6,942 nucleotides of DNA from assembly GCA_003508605.1 (NCBI GenBank), contig DNUB01000176.1, positions 731-7,672 on the forward strand, read 5' to 3'. Under the pieces are notes generated by a model. The model did not search any database. It was not told the origin of the DNA and saw nothing but the letters and a program-made list of their open reading frames with translations. Below are positions 6,433 through 6,942 of this stretch, piece by piece. The DNA comes from Oscillospiraceae bacterium (GTDB lineage: Bacteria > Bacillota > Clostridia > Oscillospirales > Ruminococcaceae). Position numbers and translations under genes: made by a program. The first letter of the stretch is position 1; the number at the start of each line of letters is the position of its first letter.

Positions 6433-6493
6433 GAGCTTTTTGGGCTTTCCTGAAAATAAAGGGATCCTCGGATTTTCGTCCCATAACAAAATC

Positions 6494-6524
6494 AAAAGCC
6501 GCAAACCTTGGGCTTACGGCTTTT
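6494..6524 (-). terminator. Intrinsic terminator of rpmE
   Basis: AAAAGCCGTAAGCC pairs with GGTTTGCGGCTTTT over 14 positions (two G-U) around a CAA triloop, starting 15 bases after the rpmE stop. The stem ends in CTTTT and is followed by GATTTTGTT, a loose T tract. It separates rpmE from the gat operon. Confidence 0.88.
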
Positions 6525-6538
6525 CCTTTGATATTTCC

Positions 6539-6742
6539 TTACTTCTTCAAACCGAACTTCTTGTTGAACTTGTCAACACGTCCGCCGCTGTCGATAAGCT
6601 TCTGCTTACCTGTGAAGAAAGGGTGGCATTTAGAGCAGATTTCCACTTTAATATCCTGCTTGGTGGAACGGGTTTCGATTACGTTTCCGCATGCGCACTT
6701 AATAGTGGTGGGCTTATAATTGGGATGGATTCCTTCTTTCAC
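6539..6742 (-). CDS. rpmE: 50S ribosomal protein L31, zinc-binding type
   Basis: L31 bridges the large subunit and the head of the small subunit in the ribosome. The 67-residue protein begins [10 protein letters not shown] and carries the four zinc cysteines C16 and C18 (CAC) and C36 and C39 (CSKC), followed by [20 protein letters not shown], the hallmark L31 block. This is the cysteine-containing (C+) form; the zinc-free paralogue made under zinc starvation lacks these residues. The start codon is GTG (6742-6740), fixed by the conserved N-terminus and by GGCGGTGA (6754-6747) directly upstream. A GTG one step further upstream (from 6751) runs straight into TAG. It has its own promoter, leader hairpin and terminator, so it is a monocistronic unit next to the gat operon. 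Confidence 0.97.
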   Translation of the reverse strand: MKEGIHPNYKPTTIKCACGNVIETRSTKQDIKVEICSKCHPFFTGKQKLIDSGGRVDKFNKKFGLKK

Positions 6743-6746
6743 TATG

Positions 6747-6754
6747 TCACCGCC
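6747..6754 (-). promoter_or_regulatory. rpmE ribosome binding site
   Basis: GGCGGTGA matches the anti-Shine-Dalgarno complement GGAGGTGA at seven of eight positions and ends four bases before the GTG start. It supports the GTG as the true start. Confidence 0.75.
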
Positions 6755-6776
6755 TTTTCCTTATCTATTTCAGCCT

Positions 6777-6794
6777 GATGGGGAGCAACCCATC
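6777..6794 (-). promoter_or_regulatory. Hairpin in the rpmE leader, possible L31 autoregulatory element
   Basis: GATGGG and CCCATC form a perfect 6-bp stem with a TTGCTC loop, about 12 bases after the predicted transcription start and about 22 bases before the ribosome binding site. Leaders bound by L31 have been proposed in Firmicutes (ribosomal leader candidates recalled from the literature). I cannot confirm that this one matches their consensus. Confidence 0.45.
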
Positions 6795-6812
6795 GGGGAT
6801 TTGCCGACAATA

Positions 6813-6842
6813 ATTATATCATAATGGGGTTGGATTTGTCAA
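6813..6842 (-). promoter_or_regulatory. rpmE promoter
   Basis: The -35 box TTGACA (6842-6837) and -10 box TATAAT (6818-6813) both match the sigma-70/SigA consensus perfectly. The spacer is 18 bases, and TGA before the -10 box gives an extended -10 motif. Transcription should start near 6806, giving a leader of about 64 bases. This is the strongest promoter in the window, as expected for a ribosomal protein gene. Confidence 0.92.
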
Positions 6843-6942
6843 TAATTTTTTTAAATTTGGTTTTACTCGGAAAATCGTAATGAATTTTTCACCTTGCGGT
6901 GGGCTGTTTTATTTTTATAATCGCTTTGAGGGTTGGCTTTTT
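6843..6942. other. AT-rich sequence upstream of the rpmE promoter, no gene seen
   Basis: No open frame with a credible start or ribosome binding site. The only structure is a short CACC-GGTG hairpin (6890-6901) with a 4-base loop, too weak to call a terminator. The A/T-rich tract next to the -35 box could act as an UP element for rpmE; that is inference. Confidence 0.4.

Noticed and set aside
6440..6778. A 112-codon plus-strand open frame across rpmE
   Set aside because: It is antisense to rpmE and its terminator; the L31 protein on the minus strand is unmistakable.
6890..6901. CACC-GGTG hairpin near the right edge as a terminator of an upstream gene
   Set aside because: Only 4 bp with weak extension, and no gene end is visible within the window to go with it.

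Overview
The window carries seven genes, all on the minus strand, so transcription runs from the right edge to the left. The organism looks like a low-to-mid GC Clostridia-type Firmicute, most plausibly from the Oscillospiraceae/Ruminococcaceae. This rests on strong AAGGAG-type ribosome binding sites, consensus TTGACA/TATAAT promoters, a GatCAB amidotransferase operon joined to aspS, and a zinc-type L31. Taxonomy is inferred from recalled family features and no search was run.

Layout from right to left. Positions 6843-6942 hold no gene I can support. A near-perfect sigma-70-type promoter (6813-6842) drives a short leader with a compact hairpin (6777-6794) and then rpmE (ribosomal protein L31, GTG start). 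rpmE ends at a strong intrinsic terminator (6494-6524). A second promoter (6404-6432) and a leader of about 137 bases lead into a run of six closely placed genes: gatC, gatA, a small VOC-fold gene, gatB, an alpha/beta hydrolase gene, and aspS. The last is cut by the left edge after 481 codons. Apart from a 223-base spacer between gatC and gatA, the gaps are 30-48 bases, and I see no terminator in any of them, so a single operon is likely.

How the genes fit together. GatC, GatA and GatB form the tRNA-dependent amidotransferase that converts Glu-tRNA(Gln) and/or Asp-tRNA(Asn) to the cognate amide forms. The aspartyl-tRNA synthetase at the end of the operon has an anticodon-domain histidine (RDHGG) that I recall from non-discriminating enzymes. 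It also has a PGEFYQLD motif 2 variant like that of alphaproteobacterial AspRS. The simplest reading is that this synthetase makes Asp-tRNA(Asn) and the neighbouring GatCAB amidates it. The VOC gene (about 38% GC against about 50% in sampled gatA lines) and the hydrolase have no obvious link to this pathway and look like passengers in the operon.

The least ordinary non-coding sequence is the gatC-gatA spacer (5744-5966). It is packed with inverted repeats, including one 12-bp stem, and stays open in frame with gatA for 65 codons. It may be an interspersed repeat or a structured RNA element. I see no CRISPR array, rRNA, tRNA, insertion sequence or clearly novel system; most of the window is conserved translation machinery.
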